A DNA stretch of 64,000 bases from CBDDLD01 sp965230605 (GCA_965230605.1 CBDDLD010000004.1:434001-498000); one strand, 5' to 3'. Numbered from the stretch's first letter, positions 50,509 to 61,178 are shown. A program made the numbers and translations. The notes: generated from the letters alone by a model not told the origin.

Positions 50509-52455
50509 ATGAAGACATTAACTAACATCGTAATTATTGGTGTACTGTTCTTTATAGTGTCTTGTAAAGAACAACCCCAAGATCATAAAGGTTTGGAGGC
50601 AGAAAACGAGCCTATTGCCGAACATTCGGATATTAATAAAATTGAACCTCCTAATTGGTGGGTAGGGTTCAATAATACAAAACTTCAATTGTTGGTAAAG
50701 CATGCGAATATAAAAGATGCTGAACCCTCTATTTCTTATCCTGGAGTCTCCATTGAGAACGTAAGTACGGCAGACAGCCCAAACTATCTATTTATAGATC
50801 TTAATGTTTCGGACAAAGCGAAGCCCGGGAAATTTAACATCACATTCAAACTCAATGATGAAACATTAATTCAAACCTATGAGTTAAAGGCTAGGGAGAA
50901 AGCAGCTGAAGATTATGTAGGTTTTAATAGCTCTGATGTCGTTTATCTAATCACACCTGATCGTTATGCAAATGCAGATCCAACTAATGATAGTGTAGAA
51001 GGTCTTTTAGAGCAAGGTACAGACAGAACACATGGATTTAAACGTCACGGAGGTGATATTAAAGGAATTACCAATCACCTGAATTATATCGATGATATGG
51101 GGTATACGGCCATATGGTCTAGCCCATTGCTTATTAATGATATGCCAGAAGGTTCTTATCATGGTTATGCTATAACAGATTATTACCGAGTTGACCCTAG
51201 ATTTGGGTCATTAGAAGACTATAAAGAATTAGCCGACAATGCAAGAGAGAGAGGTATAAAGTTGATTATGGATCAGATAGCTAATCACTGCGGATTAGAA
51301 CACTGGTGGATGAAAGATCTACCCTTTAAAGACTGGGTGAATTTTCAGAAAAACTATGAAGAGCATATCGAAAATTGGAACTGGAAGGTGACAAAATTTT
51401 CTAACCATAGACGAACCACCAATCAAGATATTTACGCATCAGATACTGATAAACAAGGAATGACAGATGGTTGGTTTGTAGATGCAATGCCAGACCTTAA
51501 TCAACGTAATCCATTCATGGCCACTTACATTATCCAAAACAGTATTTGGTGGATTGAAGCTTTAGGCTTAGGAGGTATTCGTCAAGATACCTACCCTTAC
51601 CCTGATAAAGATTTTATGAGTGATTGGGCAGGAGCTATCATGACCGAATATCCAAATTTCAATATTGTTGGAGAGGAATGGAGTTATAATCCATTACTCA
51701 TTGCTTATTGGCAAGAGGGAAATAAAAACTCCGACGGATATGATTCTAACCTAAAGTCATCTATGGATTTTGCCATGCAACAGAATATTACCGATGCTTT
51801 AAAGGAAGAAGAAAAGTGGGATACAGGCTTAGTAAAATTATATGAAGGTTTAGCTAATGATTTTGTATACCCTTCGCCTAAAGATATTATGGTTTTTAAT
51901 GATAACCACGATATGAGTCGCATTTTTACACAGATGAATGGTGACATCACTATGACGAAGACCGCTGTGGCCCATGTATTGATGCTGCCAAGAACACCAC
52001 AACTGTACTATGGTACCGAAATTTTGATGCAAGATTTTGCGGACCCTGGAAACCATGGATTGATACGAACAGATTTTGCCGGTGGTTGGGCAGGCGATAG
52101 TGTAAATGCATTTACAGGAGAAGGCTTAACTGATGACCAGAAAGGAATGCAAGGCTTCGTAAAACGTATTTTAAATTATAGAAAAACGAGTAATGCCATA
52201 CATGAAGGACAAACCAAACATTTTGCACCTCATAATGGGACCTATTTGCTTTTTAGATACAATGATGATGAGACAGTAGTTCATATCATTAATAAGAATG
52301 AAGAACCTTACACCCTAGACCTTAAACGTTATGAAGAAATAGGACTAAAAGGTAAAACGCTTAAAAACATTATTACCGACGAAGAAGTGACCTGGGAAGA
52401 TGAAATGGTGTTAAACGAAAAAGGAAGCTATATATTAACTACAAAACTCAAGTAA
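50509..52455 (+). CDS. GH13 lipoprotein, neopullulanase/cyclomaltodextrinase type (SusA-like)
   Basis: 648 residues. Lipobox FFIVSC (Cys about 20). An N-terminal cyclomaltodextrinase-type beta domain (about 45-135: NWWVGFNNTKLQLLV) comes first. The GH13 barrel has VYLITPDRYANADPTND, MDQIANHCG, nucleophile Asp in GGIRQDTYPYP (about 359), acid/base Glu in NIVGEEWSYNP (about 389) and VFNDNHDMSRIF (about 467), and a small C-terminal beta domain. It would act in the periplasm or at a membrane face on maltodextrins that SusC imports. The next gene starts two bases after its stop. Confidence 0.94.
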   Translation: MKTLTNIVIIGVLFFIVSCKEQPQDHKGLEAENEPIAEHSDINKIEPPNWWVGFNNTKLQLLVKHANIKDAEPSISYPGVSIENVSTADSPNYLFIDLNVSDKAKPGKFNITFKLNDETLIQTYELKAREKAAEDYVGFNSSDVVYLITPDRYANADPTNDSVEGLLEQGTDRTHGFKRHGGDIKGITNHLNYIDDMGYTAIWSSPLLINDMPEGSYHGYAITDYYRVDPRFGSLEDYKELADNARERGIKLIMDQIANHCGLEHWWMKDLPFKDWVNFQKNYEEHIENWNWKVTKFSNHRRTTNQDIYASDTDKQGMTDGWFVDAMPDLNQRNPFMATYIIQNSIWWIEALGLGGIRQDTYPYPDKDFMSDWAGAIMTEYPNFNIVGEEWSYNPLLIAYWQEGNKNSDGYDSNLKSSMDFAMQQNITDALKEEEKWDTGLVKLYEGLANDFVYPSPKDIMVFNDNHDMSRIFTQMNGDITMTKTAVAHVLMLPRTPQLYYGTEILMQDFADPGNHGLIRTDFAGGWAGDSVNAFTGEGLTDDQKGMQGFVKRILNYRKTSNAIHEGQTKHFAPHNGTYLLFRYNDDETVVHIINKNEEPYTLDLKRYEEIGLKGKTLKNIITDEEVTWEDEMVLNEKGSYILTTKLK

Positions 52456-52456
52456 G

Positions 52457-53422
52457 ATGAAGTTCAATTGGATAATAAGTTTGGGTTGTGTGCTCTGCCT
52501 ATTAAGTTGTAAAACTGAAGTAAAACCAGACCCTTTTGATGCAATAAAGGTTTCGGAGTATAAGGATGTAACATTGTCTCATGGACAACTCTTTAGAATC
52601 GATAGTTTTCCAACCAATTACATCACACCACGACCGGTAGATATATGGCTGCCTGAAGGCTACTCAGAAAATAAGGAATATGCGGTACTATATATGCACG
52701 ATGGCCAAATGCTTTTTGACGCCACTACCACATGGAATAAGCAGGAGTGGAAAGTAGACGAATGGGCATCGCAATTAATGCGAGATGCTAAAACCAGAGA
52801 TTTCATTGTTGTTGCAGTGCATAACATCCCTCAGATTAGGTGGTATGATTTATACCCACAGAAGGCTATGGATGACTATATGGATCCAGTAGTCAGGGAT
52901 TCAATAAAAGCCCTAGCCAAGCAAAATAATTTGAGTACTACCCTTAAAGGCAACGATTATTTGAGCTTTCTGGTTAAGGAGGTAAAACCATTTGTAGATA
53001 GTAAATATGCTGTGTACACAGAAAAGGATAACACCTTTGTAGCAGGCTCTAGTATGGGCGGTTTAATGTCTATGTATGCCATTTCAGAATATCCTGAAGT
53101 ATTTGGTGGCGCAGCATGCATTTCAACACATTGGCCAGGTTTTATGCCAATGCCTAATAACCCGCATCCGGAAGCAATATTTAAGTATATGGAAGCAAAT
53201 CTTCCTGATGCTAATGATCATAAATTATATTTTGACTATGGTACAGAAACCTTGGATGCACATTATCCGCAATATGCACCAAAGGTGGACAGTATTTTAG
53301 CTGCTAGAGGCTATGATGCTTCTAATTCTAGGAATATAAAATTTGAAGGGACAGATCACTCTGAAAACTCATGGAACCAGCGTTTAGATATTCCATTTAC
53401 TTTTTTACTGGGGAATAAATGA
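52457..53422 (+). CDS. Esterase-fold lipoprotein (PF00756-like alpha/beta hydrolase)
   Basis: 321 residues. The lipobox LCLLSC gives Cys at about 19. Alpha/beta-hydrolase signs: VDIWLPEGYSENKEYAVLYM, MHDGQMLFD, nucleophile Ser in FVAGSSMGGLMSMYA (about 198), and Asp/His near LYFDYGTETLD and KFEGTDHSENSWNQR. The family includes carbohydrate esterases, enterochelin esterases and esterase D-like proteins. Its place in the middle of a starch operon (ATGA overlap with GH31, two bases from GH13) is curious because starch bears few ester groups; removal of acetyl or other acyl groups from modified glucans is possible. The substrate is not shown by sequence. Confidence 0.85.
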   Translation: MKFNWIISLGCVLCLLSCKTEVKPDPFDAIKVSEYKDVTLSHGQLFRIDSFPTNYITPRPVDIWLPEGYSENKEYAVLYMHDGQMLFDATTTWNKQEWKVDEWASQLMRDAKTRDFIVVAVHNIPQIRWYDLYPQKAMDDYMDPVVRDSIKALAKQNNLSTTLKGNDYLSFLVKEVKPFVDSKYAVYTEKDNTFVAGSSMGGLMSMYAISEYPEVFGGAACISTHWPGFMPMPNNPHPEAIFKYMEANLPDANDHKLYFDYGTETLDAHYPQYAPKVDSILAARGYDASNSRNIKFEGTDHSENSWNQRLDIPFTFLLGNK

Positions 53423-55818
53423 AAGGGTATACATACTTCTTTAAAGTACTATTAATATTACTGTCAACATCTGTAGTTGCTCAAAATACGGACCGAAAGT
53501 ATGTGTCGCACACCTATCAAAATGGTCAACTAGAAGTAGTGACAGACGATGGAAGTTATGTTTTTAAAGTCTATTCTGGAGAAATTATAGAAACAACATT
53601 TGTTCCTGAAGGAGAAGATTTGAATTCCAAATCACATGCAGTGGTGATGCAACCTCAGGATGCATTACCCACATTTTATTTTAATATTGATGAAGATATA
53701 GATTACGGAGCCACTGATGGTATTTCAGTGACCATTTCACCACAACCATTTCAGATCACCTATAAATACAATGGAAAAAAACTAATTTCTGAAAAGCGAG
53801 GTTACTTTCAAGACAGTCTTAAAAAAATTGAATTCAACCTTAAAGAAGACGAAGTTTTATATGGCGGAGGTGCAAGAGCTTTAGGTATGAATCGTCGGGG
53901 GTATCGATTGCAGCTCTATAACAGAGCACATTACGGCTATGAGACACACTCAGAACTGATGAATTATACCATGCCTATAGTGCTTTCGAGCCACAAATAC
54001 ATGGTACATTTTGACAATGCACCGATTGGATACTTGGATCTAGATAGTAAAAGTGATAATACATTAACCTATGAAACTATTAGTGGTAGAATAACATATC
54101 AGGTAATTACAGGAACCGATTGGAGTTCTATGATGAATGCATATACGAACCTTACAGGAAAACAACCGATGCCACCACGATGGGCATTAGGGAACTTTTC
54201 CAGCCGATTTGGATACCACTCGCAAACAGAAACTGAAGCAACAATAGATAAGTTCATAGCAGAAGATATTCCTGTTGATGCTATAGTATTGGACCTGTAC
54301 TGGTTTGGTAAGGACATTAAAGGTACCATGGGTAATTTGGAAATATTTAGAGATTCATTTCCAGATTTTGAAGGTATGGTAAAGCGTTTAAACAATAAAG
54401 GCGTTAAAACAGTAGCAATAACAGAGCCTTTTATTCTGACGACATCCAACCGTTGGCAAGAAGCTGTAAGTAAAGATATTCTTGCAAAAGACAGTGTTGG
54501 TAATCCTGCCAGATATGATTTCTATTTTGGAAATACAGGAATCATTGACATTTATAAACCTGAAAGTGAACAATGGTTTTGGGATATATACAAGGATATT
54601 GCTAATACAGGCGTAGCTGGTGTGTGGGGGGATTTAGGAGAACCGGAAGTGCACCCCGGATGGGTGCAGCACGCTACCGGCTCTGCAGATGAGGTTCATA
54701 ATATCTATGGACACGATTGGGCAAGACTAGTCCATGAAGGTTATAAACGTGATTTTCCTGATACGAGACCTTTCATTTTAATGCGCGCCGGATATTCAGG
54801 ATCGCAGCGTTATGGCATGATACCTTGGTCAGGTGATGTCAATAGAACTTGGGGAGGCTTGCAAAGTCAACCCGAAATAGCCTTGCAGATGGGAATGCAA
54901 GGTTTGGCTTATATGCATTCGGATTTGGGAGGTTTTGCCGGAGCAAACTTAGATGACGAACTGTATGTGAGATGGCTCCAATATGGCGTGTTCAACCCTA
55001 TATTCCGTCCACATGCGCAAGAAGATGTCCCAAGTGAACCTATATTCAGAAGTAAAAAGGCTAAAGATTTAGCCAGAGAAGCTATAAAGTTGCGTTATAG
55101 GCTTCTACCATACAATTATAGTTTAGTGTACCAAAATAATAGGTATGGGAAGCCTTTAATGCGACCATTATTCTTTGAAGAACCAGATAACGAAACTTTG
55201 TATGATTACTCTAAAGCATATTTATGGGGAGATCATTTTCTGATATCACCAGTATTAGAAGCAGGCAAAAAGGAGCAAGATATGTACTTCCCTAAAGATA
55301 ATTTATGGTTCAATTTTTATACCGATAAAAAAATAAAAGGAGGGACAACCAAAACAGTTGTGCTTAACGAAAATACAATCCCTACATATGTCAGAGGAGG
55401 TGCTTTTATTCCTATGTCTAAAGACATTCAGAATACGGCTGCATATAGCTCAAAAGTTATAGAATTGCATTATTACCATGATGCTTCCATTCTAGAAAGC
55501 AAGGGAGAACTGTATTTAGATGATGGCATGCTGGCCAATAGTATAAAAAAAGAACGCTATGAACTTATGCAGTTTACTGCTGAAGCGAAACAGAAGCGCT
55601 TAAATATACAGTTCAAAAGTAAAACAGGGATCAATTACGATGTGAGTTATAAAGACATTACTTTGGTGATTCACAACATCACATCAAATACAAAGCGCAT
55701 AAAGTTCAAGGGAAAGACCCTTCAAGGTAATTGGGATAAAGCAAAACAAACATTGACCATCAACGTCCCATTGCGTGTCGTTAAAAAGCCATCTAAACTT
55801 AAAATCAAATTCAAATAA
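53419..55818 (+). CDS. GH31 alpha-glucosidase, exported
   Basis: 799 residues. Signal peptide ends VVAQ (22). An N-terminal beta-sandwich is followed by the barrel: RWALGNFSSRFGYHSQ, VDAIVLDLYWFG, the nucleophile Asp in GVWGDLGEPEVHP (about 404), RAGYSGSQRYGMIPWSGDVN with acid/base Asp (about 471) and MHSDLGGFAGAN. The C-terminal part has two beta domains (ISPVLEAGKKEQDMYFP, PTYVRGGAFIPM). GH31 alpha-glucosidases release glucose from non-reducing ends by a retaining mechanism. It starts inside the esterase stop codon, so it is coupled to it. Confidence 0.95.
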   Translation: MKGYTYFFKVLLILLSTSVVAQNTDRKYVSHTYQNGQLEVVTDDGSYVFKVYSGEIIETTFVPEGEDLNSKSHAVVMQPQDALPTFYFNIDEDIDYGATDGISVTISPQPFQITYKYNGKKLISEKRGYFQDSLKKIEFNLKEDEVLYGGGARALGMNRRGYRLQLYNRAHYGYETHSELMNYTMPIVLSSHKYMVHFDNAPIGYLDLDSKSDNTLTYETISGRITYQVITGTDWSSMMNAYTNLTGKQPMPPRWALGNFSSRFGYHSQTETEATIDKFIAEDIPVDAIVLDLYWFGKDIKGTMGNLEIFRDSFPDFEGMVKRLNNKGVKTVAITEPFILTTSNRWQEAVSKDILAKDSVGNPARYDFYFGNTGIIDIYKPESEQWFWDIYKDIANTGVAGVWGDLGEPEVHPGWVQHATGSADEVHNIYGHDWARLVHEGYKRDFPDTRPFILMRAGYSGSQRYGMIPWSGDVNRTWGGLQSQPEIALQMGMQGLAYMHSDLGGFAGANLDDELYVRWLQYGVFNPIFRPHAQEDVPSEPIFRSKKAKDLAREAIKLRYRLLPYNYSLVYQNNRYGKPLMRPLFFEEPDNETLYDYSKAYLWGDHFLISPVLEAGKKEQDMYFPKDNLWFNFYTDKKIKGGTTKTVVLNENTIPTYVRGGAFIPMSKDIQNTAAYSSKVIELHYYHDASILESKGELYLDDGMLANSIKKERYELMQFTAEAKQKRLNIQFKSKTGINYDVSYKDITLVIHNITSNTKRIKFKGKTLQGNWDKAKQTLTINVPLRVVKKPSKLKIKFK

Positions 55819-55825
55819 TAGTAGT

Positions 55826-57244
55826 ATGAAAAACGGGGTATTAATTTTGAGCGCATTGCTACTAATGACCGCTTGCAAGTCAGATCAAAAAGAAGCTATT
55901 GAGCCCGAAAAGAAAGTTGCTAAAGAGATATCACCAATGTCTGATGACGTCATGGAAAGTGCCGTGATATATGAAGCTAATATACGCCAGTATTCACCAG
56001 AAGGGACATTTGAAGCTTTTACTAAAGATATTCCACAACTCAGAGAACTAGGTGTTAAAATTATATGGCTAATGCCTGTATTTCCGATTTCAGAAACCAA
56101 ACGAAAAGCCACTGGAGGCCCGGATAGTAAATTCGCTTCAGAATTCCCTGAAGACGAACAAGCCAAGTACCTCGGAAGTTATTATGCGGTTACTGATTTT
56201 ACAAAGATCAACCCAGAATTTGGAACCATAGAAGATTTTAGGAAGTTGGTCCAGACTGCCCATGATAATGATATCTATGTCATTTTAGATTGGGTGCCAA
56301 ACCATACAGGTTGGGATCATAGCTGGCTTAAGACAAATCCGGAATATTATACTCAGAATGATAAAGGAGAAGTTATCCACCCTGAAGGCACCGATTGGAC
56401 CGATGTCGCTGATCTCAACTACGATAATACAGAGATGCGTAAAGCAATGATTAAGGATATGACGTATTGGATCACCGAAGAAGGTGTTGATGGATTCAGG
56501 TGTGATGTAGCCGGTTCTGTACCACTAGATTTTTGGCAGGAAGCCGTTCCAAAATTACGTGCAAAAAAGGAACTATTCATGTTGGCAGAAGCCTGGGAAC
56601 CGGAATTACTACATGAGGGTTTATTTGATATGGCCTATGGTTGGGAAGGCCACCATTTGATGAATGCCATGGCTAAAGGTGAAAAGACATTGGAAGATTA
56701 CAAGGCATACATCGCCAAAATTTCTGAAGATTATGAAGCCAATGATATCCTTATGAATTTTGTGACCAATCATGATGAAAATTCTTGGAACGGAACCATA
56801 AAAGAACGTATGGGAGAAGCTTCAAGATTGATGACAGCTTTATCCTTTGTATTAAAGGGAATGCCATTGATCTATTCAGGACAAGAATATGATTTGGATC
56901 ACAGATTAAAGTTTTTTGAAAAAGATTCTTTCCCAAAAATCAAAGGAGAGTCATGGGCATTACTTCAAAAGTTAGGGACACTAAAAAATACCAACATGGC
57001 ATTGAACGGTGGTAAAGATGCTGCAACATTTGAAACCTTAGAATCTGAAGACGGTATCCTGATTATAGAACGAACTAAAGGCGGTAAATCAATTCTCTTT
57101 ATTGCTAATTTAACAGGAGAGTATAATAAAATTGTGGTGCCAAGGCAGGGGCAATATACAGATTACATGACTGGTAAATCTGTAGAATTGCAGGGAGATG
57201 CTTACGAGTTAAAAGCAAATGCGTTTAATATTTTAATACAGTAA
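55826..57244 (+). CDS. GH13 lipoprotein alpha-amylase/glucosidase
   Basis: 472 residues from MKNGVLILSALLLMTAC with Cys at 17; a frame starting 51 bases earlier overlaps GH31 and adds no signal. Motifs: AVIYEANIRQYSPEGTF, VILDWVPNHTGW, nucleophile Asp in DGFRCDVAGSVP (about 224), Glu in FMLAEAWEPE (about 253), FVTNHDENSWNG (about 315), GMPLIYSGQEY. The compact form without N-terminal extra modules is like periplasmic GH13 enzymes of Bacteroidota starch loci acting on short maltodextrins. It is seven bases after GH31 and three bases before the next GH13. Confidence 0.94.
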   Translation: MKNGVLILSALLLMTACKSDQKEAIEPEKKVAKEISPMSDDVMESAVIYEANIRQYSPEGTFEAFTKDIPQLRELGVKIIWLMPVFPISETKRKATGGPDSKFASEFPEDEQAKYLGSYYAVTDFTKINPEFGTIEDFRKLVQTAHDNDIYVILDWVPNHTGWDHSWLKTNPEYYTQNDKGEVIHPEGTDWTDVADLNYDNTEMRKAMIKDMTYWITEEGVDGFRCDVAGSVPLDFWQEAVPKLRAKKELFMLAEAWEPELLHEGLFDMAYGWEGHHLMNAMAKGEKTLEDYKAYIAKISEDYEANDILMNFVTNHDENSWNGTIKERMGEASRLMTALSFVLKGMPLIYSGQEYDLDHRLKFFEKDSFPKIKGESWALLQKLGTLKNTNMALNGGKDAATFETLESEDGILIIERTKGGKSILFIANLTGEYNKIVVPRQGQYTDYMTGKSVELQGDAYELKANAFNILIQ

Positions 57245-57247
57245 CCC

Positions 57248-58915
57248 ATGAAGAAATGTACCTTATTATTAATAGCCCTAATTCTAGTGCTGGGCTGTAA
57301 AGATACAGATGTAAATACGACGAAGTCGTCTTCAGATCAGACGCCATTTGTTTGGGAAGGAGCTAATTTATATTTTCTTCTCACGGACCGATTTAACAAT
57401 GGAGATCCTTCTAACGATATCAATTTTGATAGAAGCAGAGAAACGGCAATGCTAAGAGGGTTTGAAGGCGGTGATATTAAAGGCATCACTCAAAAAATAA
57501 AAGAAGGTTACTTTACAGATTTAGGAATTAATGCCATTTGGATGACGCCTATAGTAGAACAAATTCATGGTGCTACTGATGAAGGTACAGGAGTCACCTA
57601 TGGTTTCCATGGCTATTGGACTAAAGACTGGACCAACATTGATCCTAATTATGGAACAAAAGAAGATCTTCAGGAGTTGGTCAATGAAGCCCATGCAAGA
57701 GGCATTAGAATTGTTTTAGATGCCGTGATCAATCATACAGGGCCTGTTACAGAGAAGGATCCGGTATGGCCGGAAGAATGGGTGAGAACAGACCCTAGAT
57801 GTCAGTATACGAATTACGAAAACACCATCACTTGTACATTGGTAGCTAATTTGCCCGACATTAAAACAGAAAGTAACGAGAATGTGGAATTGCCACCACA
57901 ATTGGTAGAAAAATGGAAAGCTGAAGGGCGCTACGAAGAAGAAGTTGAAGAACTAAATGCATTTTTTGAACGAACAGGCTACCCAAGATCACCGCGGTTT
58001 TATATCATGAAGTGGTTAACAGATTATATCACAGACTTTGGTATAGATGGCTATAGAGTAGATACTGTAAAGCATACTGAAGAATATGTCTGGCAAGAGT
58101 TTAGAAAAGAATGCGATTACGCCTTTTCACAATACAAAGAGAACAATCCAAAGAAAGTATTAGACGATAATGATTTCTACTTGGTAGGTGAAGTTTATAA
58201 TTACGGAATAAGCACAGGGCAGAACTTTGATTTTGGCGATAAAAAAGTGAATTACTTTACCCCGGAAAGCTTTCATAGTCTTATCAATTTTGAATTTAAA
58301 TGGAATTCTAAAGAACTAGATTATGAGCCATTATTTAAAAAGTACACAACAGCACTAAATACAGATTTAAAAGGTTTTGGAACATTGAATTATTTAAGTT
58401 CTCATGATGACGGAAGTCCCTTTGATGCAGAGCGAACTAAACCTTTTGAGACCGCTAACCGGTTATTATTGTCTCCGGGAACATCGCAAGTGTATTATGG
58501 TGATGAATCTGCAAGATCATTAATTATTGAAGGCACACAGGGTGACGCTACGCTAAGATCCTTCATGAATTGGGAAGCCATAACAAATGATAATGCTACT
58601 AAAGCAACTCTAGAACATTGGCAGAAGTTGGGTCGTTTTAGAGCAAAACATCCGGCTGTAGGCGCAGGAGCTCATCAAATGATCACTCAGCAACCGTATT
58701 ATTTCTACAGAAGCTATTATCATGGAGATTACAAGGATATCGTGGTTGTTGGTATTGGCGTGCACAAGGGCGCGAAATCTATTGATGTTTCAAAAATCTA
58801 CAAAGACGGAGAAACTATTCATGATGCCTATTCCGGAACAAGCGCTGAGGTTATTAATGGTCGGTTAGCCATAGATTCCCCATATGATATTGTACTTTTA
58901 GAACAGAAACAATAG
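57248..58915 (+). CDS. GH13 lipoprotein, second short-chain amylase
   Basis: 555 residues. Lipobox ILVLGC gives Cys at 17. Motifs: LYFLLTDRFNNGDPSND, VLDAVINHTGP, nucleophile Asp in DGYRVDTVKHTEE (about 269), Glu in YLVGEVYNYG (about 315), SSHDDGSPFD (about 387), TSQVYYGDESA. There is an insertion of about 60 residues in the B-domain (WVRTDPRCQYTNYENT, EEEVEELNAFFERTG) with a possible calcium-binding function. It resembles alpha-amylases of the MalS-like or subfamily 19 type; exact subfamily is uncertain. It is eight bases from the GH97 gene. Confidence 0.92.
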   Translation: MKKCTLLLIALILVLGCKDTDVNTTKSSSDQTPFVWEGANLYFLLTDRFNNGDPSNDINFDRSRETAMLRGFEGGDIKGITQKIKEGYFTDLGINAIWMTPIVEQIHGATDEGTGVTYGFHGYWTKDWTNIDPNYGTKEDLQELVNEAHARGIRIVLDAVINHTGPVTEKDPVWPEEWVRTDPRCQYTNYENTITCTLVANLPDIKTESNENVELPPQLVEKWKAEGRYEEEVEELNAFFERTGYPRSPRFYIMKWLTDYITDFGIDGYRVDTVKHTEEYVWQEFRKECDYAFSQYKENNPKKVLDDNDFYLVGEVYNYGISTGQNFDFGDKKVNYFTPESFHSLINFEFKWNSKELDYEPLFKKYTTALNTDLKGFGTLNYLSSHDDGSPFDAERTKPFETANRLLLSPGTSQVYYGDESARSLIIEGTQGDATLRSFMNWEAITNDNATKATLEHWQKLGRFRAKHPAVGAGAHQMITQQPYYFYRSYYHGDYKDIVVVGIGVHKGAKSIDVSKIYKDGETIHDAYSGTSAEVINGRLAIDSPYDIVLLEQKQ

Positions 58916-58922
58916 CTATACT

Positions 58923-61040
58923 ATGAAGAATAACATCATCCTTTACCTATTTGTATTATTGATAAGCGTGAGCTGCACTGACAGCCCTTTACAAGACATT
59001 GCTTCACCAGATGGAACGATTGTTTTAAGTTTTGAATTAGATGATGATGGAGCCCCATTTTATGCAGTTCAGTTTAAGAATGAAACTGTAATTGACACTT
59101 CGTATTTAGGATTCGAATTTTTAGACAAAGACCCTTTAAAAGCGAATTTTACGATTCTGAATACTATAACTAATGAAGTCAATGAAACTTGGGAAATGCC
59201 TTGGGGAGAACAACTGAATGTTGAAAACCACTACAAAGAACTCAAGATAGAACTTCAAGAGACAACGGAACTAAAACGAAAATTGAATATCGTATTTAAA
59301 GTCTATGATGATGGCTTAGGATTTCGCTATGAATTCCCGGAACAAGACGGTTGGAATGAGGCTTTAATTACAGATGAGCATACAGAATTCAATCTAACAG
59401 AAGATTACAAAACATTTTGGACACCTGGCGATTGGGATATCTATGAGCATTTATATAGCACTACTAAACTCTCTGAGATTGATGCACAATCTTATATACC
59501 AAAAACTAATTTAGCACAGACCTATATTCCTGAAAACTCTGTAAATACACCAGTCACTATGGTAGGCAGTAATGGCACACATTTAAGTTTTCATGAAGCA
59601 GCTTTGGTAGATTATTCTGGAATGACCTTAAAAGTAGATACGGATAATCTGAGTTTAAAAAGCGGTTTGGTAGGCTCAAGAAATACGGAATATAAAGTCA
59701 AAAGAAGTTTGCCTTTTGAAACCCCATGGCGAACCATTCAAATTACAGATAACGCACCGGACTTGATAGCATCGAAACTCATTGTGAATTTAAATGAGCC
59801 TAACAAATTAGGTGATGTGTCTTGGTTTCAGCCTATGAAATATACCGGGGTTTGGTGGGAGATGCACTTAGGTAAATCGTCATGGGATTACGGAATGACA
59901 TTAAATGAAGATGGCGAATGGGAAGATACGGGTAAGGCCCATGGAAGACATGGTGCTACTACTGAAAATGTAAAGCAATTCATTGATTTTTCTGCAAAGA
60001 ATAACATCAAAGGTGTCTTGGTGGAAGGTTGGAATACCGGATGGGAGCGCTGGATCGGTTTTGAAGATCGAGAAGGCGTATTCGATTTCGTAACAACCTA
60101 CCCCGATTATGATATAGACGAAGTGGTACGTTATGGTAAAGAAAAAGGTGTAGATATTATCATGCATCATGAAACTTCTGCAGCAACGGAAACTTATACC
60201 AAACAACAAGACACGGCATTTGCTTTGATGCAAAGCTTAGGGATTCATTCGGTGAAGACGGGTTATGTAGGTAAGATTCTGCCTAAAGGCGAATACCACC
60301 ATGGACAGTATATGGTGAATCATTACAACAATACGGTAGAAAAAGCGGCGAAGTATCAAGTAGCCATTAATGCCCATGAACCTATAAAAGCAACAGGGTT
60401 AAGACGTACCTATCCGAATACAATTTCCAGAGAGGGATTGAGAGGTCAGGAGTTTAATGCTTGGGCACAAGACGGCGGAAACCCACCGGAGCATTTATCT
60501 ATTGTAGCATTTACCAGAATGTTAGCGGGCCCTATTGATTTTACACCGGGCATCTTTAACATTAAGTTTGAAGAATACCGAGAGAATAATCAAGTGAATA
60601 CTACTCTAGCTCACCAACTGGCGCTTTATGTAGTGATATACAGCCCTATACAAATGGCAGCAGATCTAGTAGAACATTATGAAGCCAATCCAAGACCATT
60701 GCAGTTCATTAAAGATGTTGGTGTTAATTGGGAAGAAACCAAAATACTCAATGGTGAAATAGGGAATTATGTGACTATAGCTAGAAAAGAGAGAAGCACC
60801 GGAGACTGGTTTATAGGAGGCATTACAGATGAAAATGCCAGAACTATGGAATTGGTCTTAGATTTCTTAGATGAAAACCAAGATTACGAAGCCACTATTT
60901 ATAGTGATGACGAACAGGCACATTGGGATGAAAACCCACTAGCCATAGACATTTTAAAAGGCACTTTTAATAAAGATTCAAAACTCACCTTAAACTTATC
61001 TGAAGGGGGTGGTTTTGCGATTAGTTTGATTAAGAAGTAG
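58923..61040 (+). CDS. susB: GH97 alpha-glucosidase (SusB-like)
   Basis: 705 residues. Lipobox ISVSC gives Cys at about 19. An N-terminal beta-sandwich (SPDGTIVLSFELDDDG) is followed by the barrel: YTGVWWEMHLG, GVLVEGWNTGWERW, IIMHHETSAATE, NAHEPIKATGLRRTYPN and SREGLRGQEFNAW. The glutamates in HHET, HEP and REGLRGQE match the inverting, SusB-type branch of GH97 rather than the Asp-nucleophile branch. The protein needs calcium in known members. It removes glucose from maltooligosaccharides in the periplasm. It is the last gene of the starch operon; I see no strong hairpin directly after it. Confidence 0.94.
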   Translation: MKNNIILYLFVLLISVSCTDSPLQDIASPDGTIVLSFELDDDGAPFYAVQFKNETVIDTSYLGFEFLDKDPLKANFTILNTITNEVNETWEMPWGEQLNVENHYKELKIELQETTELKRKLNIVFKVYDDGLGFRYEFPEQDGWNEALITDEHTEFNLTEDYKTFWTPGDWDIYEHLYSTTKLSEIDAQSYIPKTNLAQTYIPENSVNTPVTMVGSNGTHLSFHEAALVDYSGMTLKVDTDNLSLKSGLVGSRNTEYKVKRSLPFETPWRTIQITDNAPDLIASKLIVNLNEPNKLGDVSWFQPMKYTGVWWEMHLGKSSWDYGMTLNEDGEWEDTGKAHGRHGATTENVKQFIDFSAKNNIKGVLVEGWNTGWERWIGFEDREGVFDFVTTYPDYDIDEVVRYGKEKGVDIIMHHETSAATETYTKQQDTAFALMQSLGIHSVKTGYVGKILPKGEYHHGQYMVNHYNNTVEKAAKYQVAINAHEPIKATGLRRTYPNTISREGLRGQEFNAWAQDGGNPPEHLSIVAFTRMLAGPIDFTPGIFNIKFEEYRENNQVNTTLAHQLALYVVIYSPIQMAADLVEHYEANPRPLQFIKDVGVNWEETKILNGEIGNYVTIARKERSTGDWFIGGITDENARTMELVLDFLDENQDYEATIYSDDEQAHWDENPLAIDILKGTFNKDSKLTLNLSEGGGFAISLIKK

Positions 61041-61178
61041 TTTTTTTCTATGCTCTTGATAATTAGTTCCTTAAAAACGGAGCTCGGCTTTCCTATTAAA
61101 CAAACATTTAACAGTAACTTTTGTAACAAAATATAGCGTTAGTTAGTCTTACTTTTATCGACTAAATGTAAATATTTG

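Noticed and set aside
61020..61140. Terminator after the GH97 gene
   Set aside because: The T-run after the stop is not preceded by a stable stem; the GAGCTC palindrome further on has no T-run.
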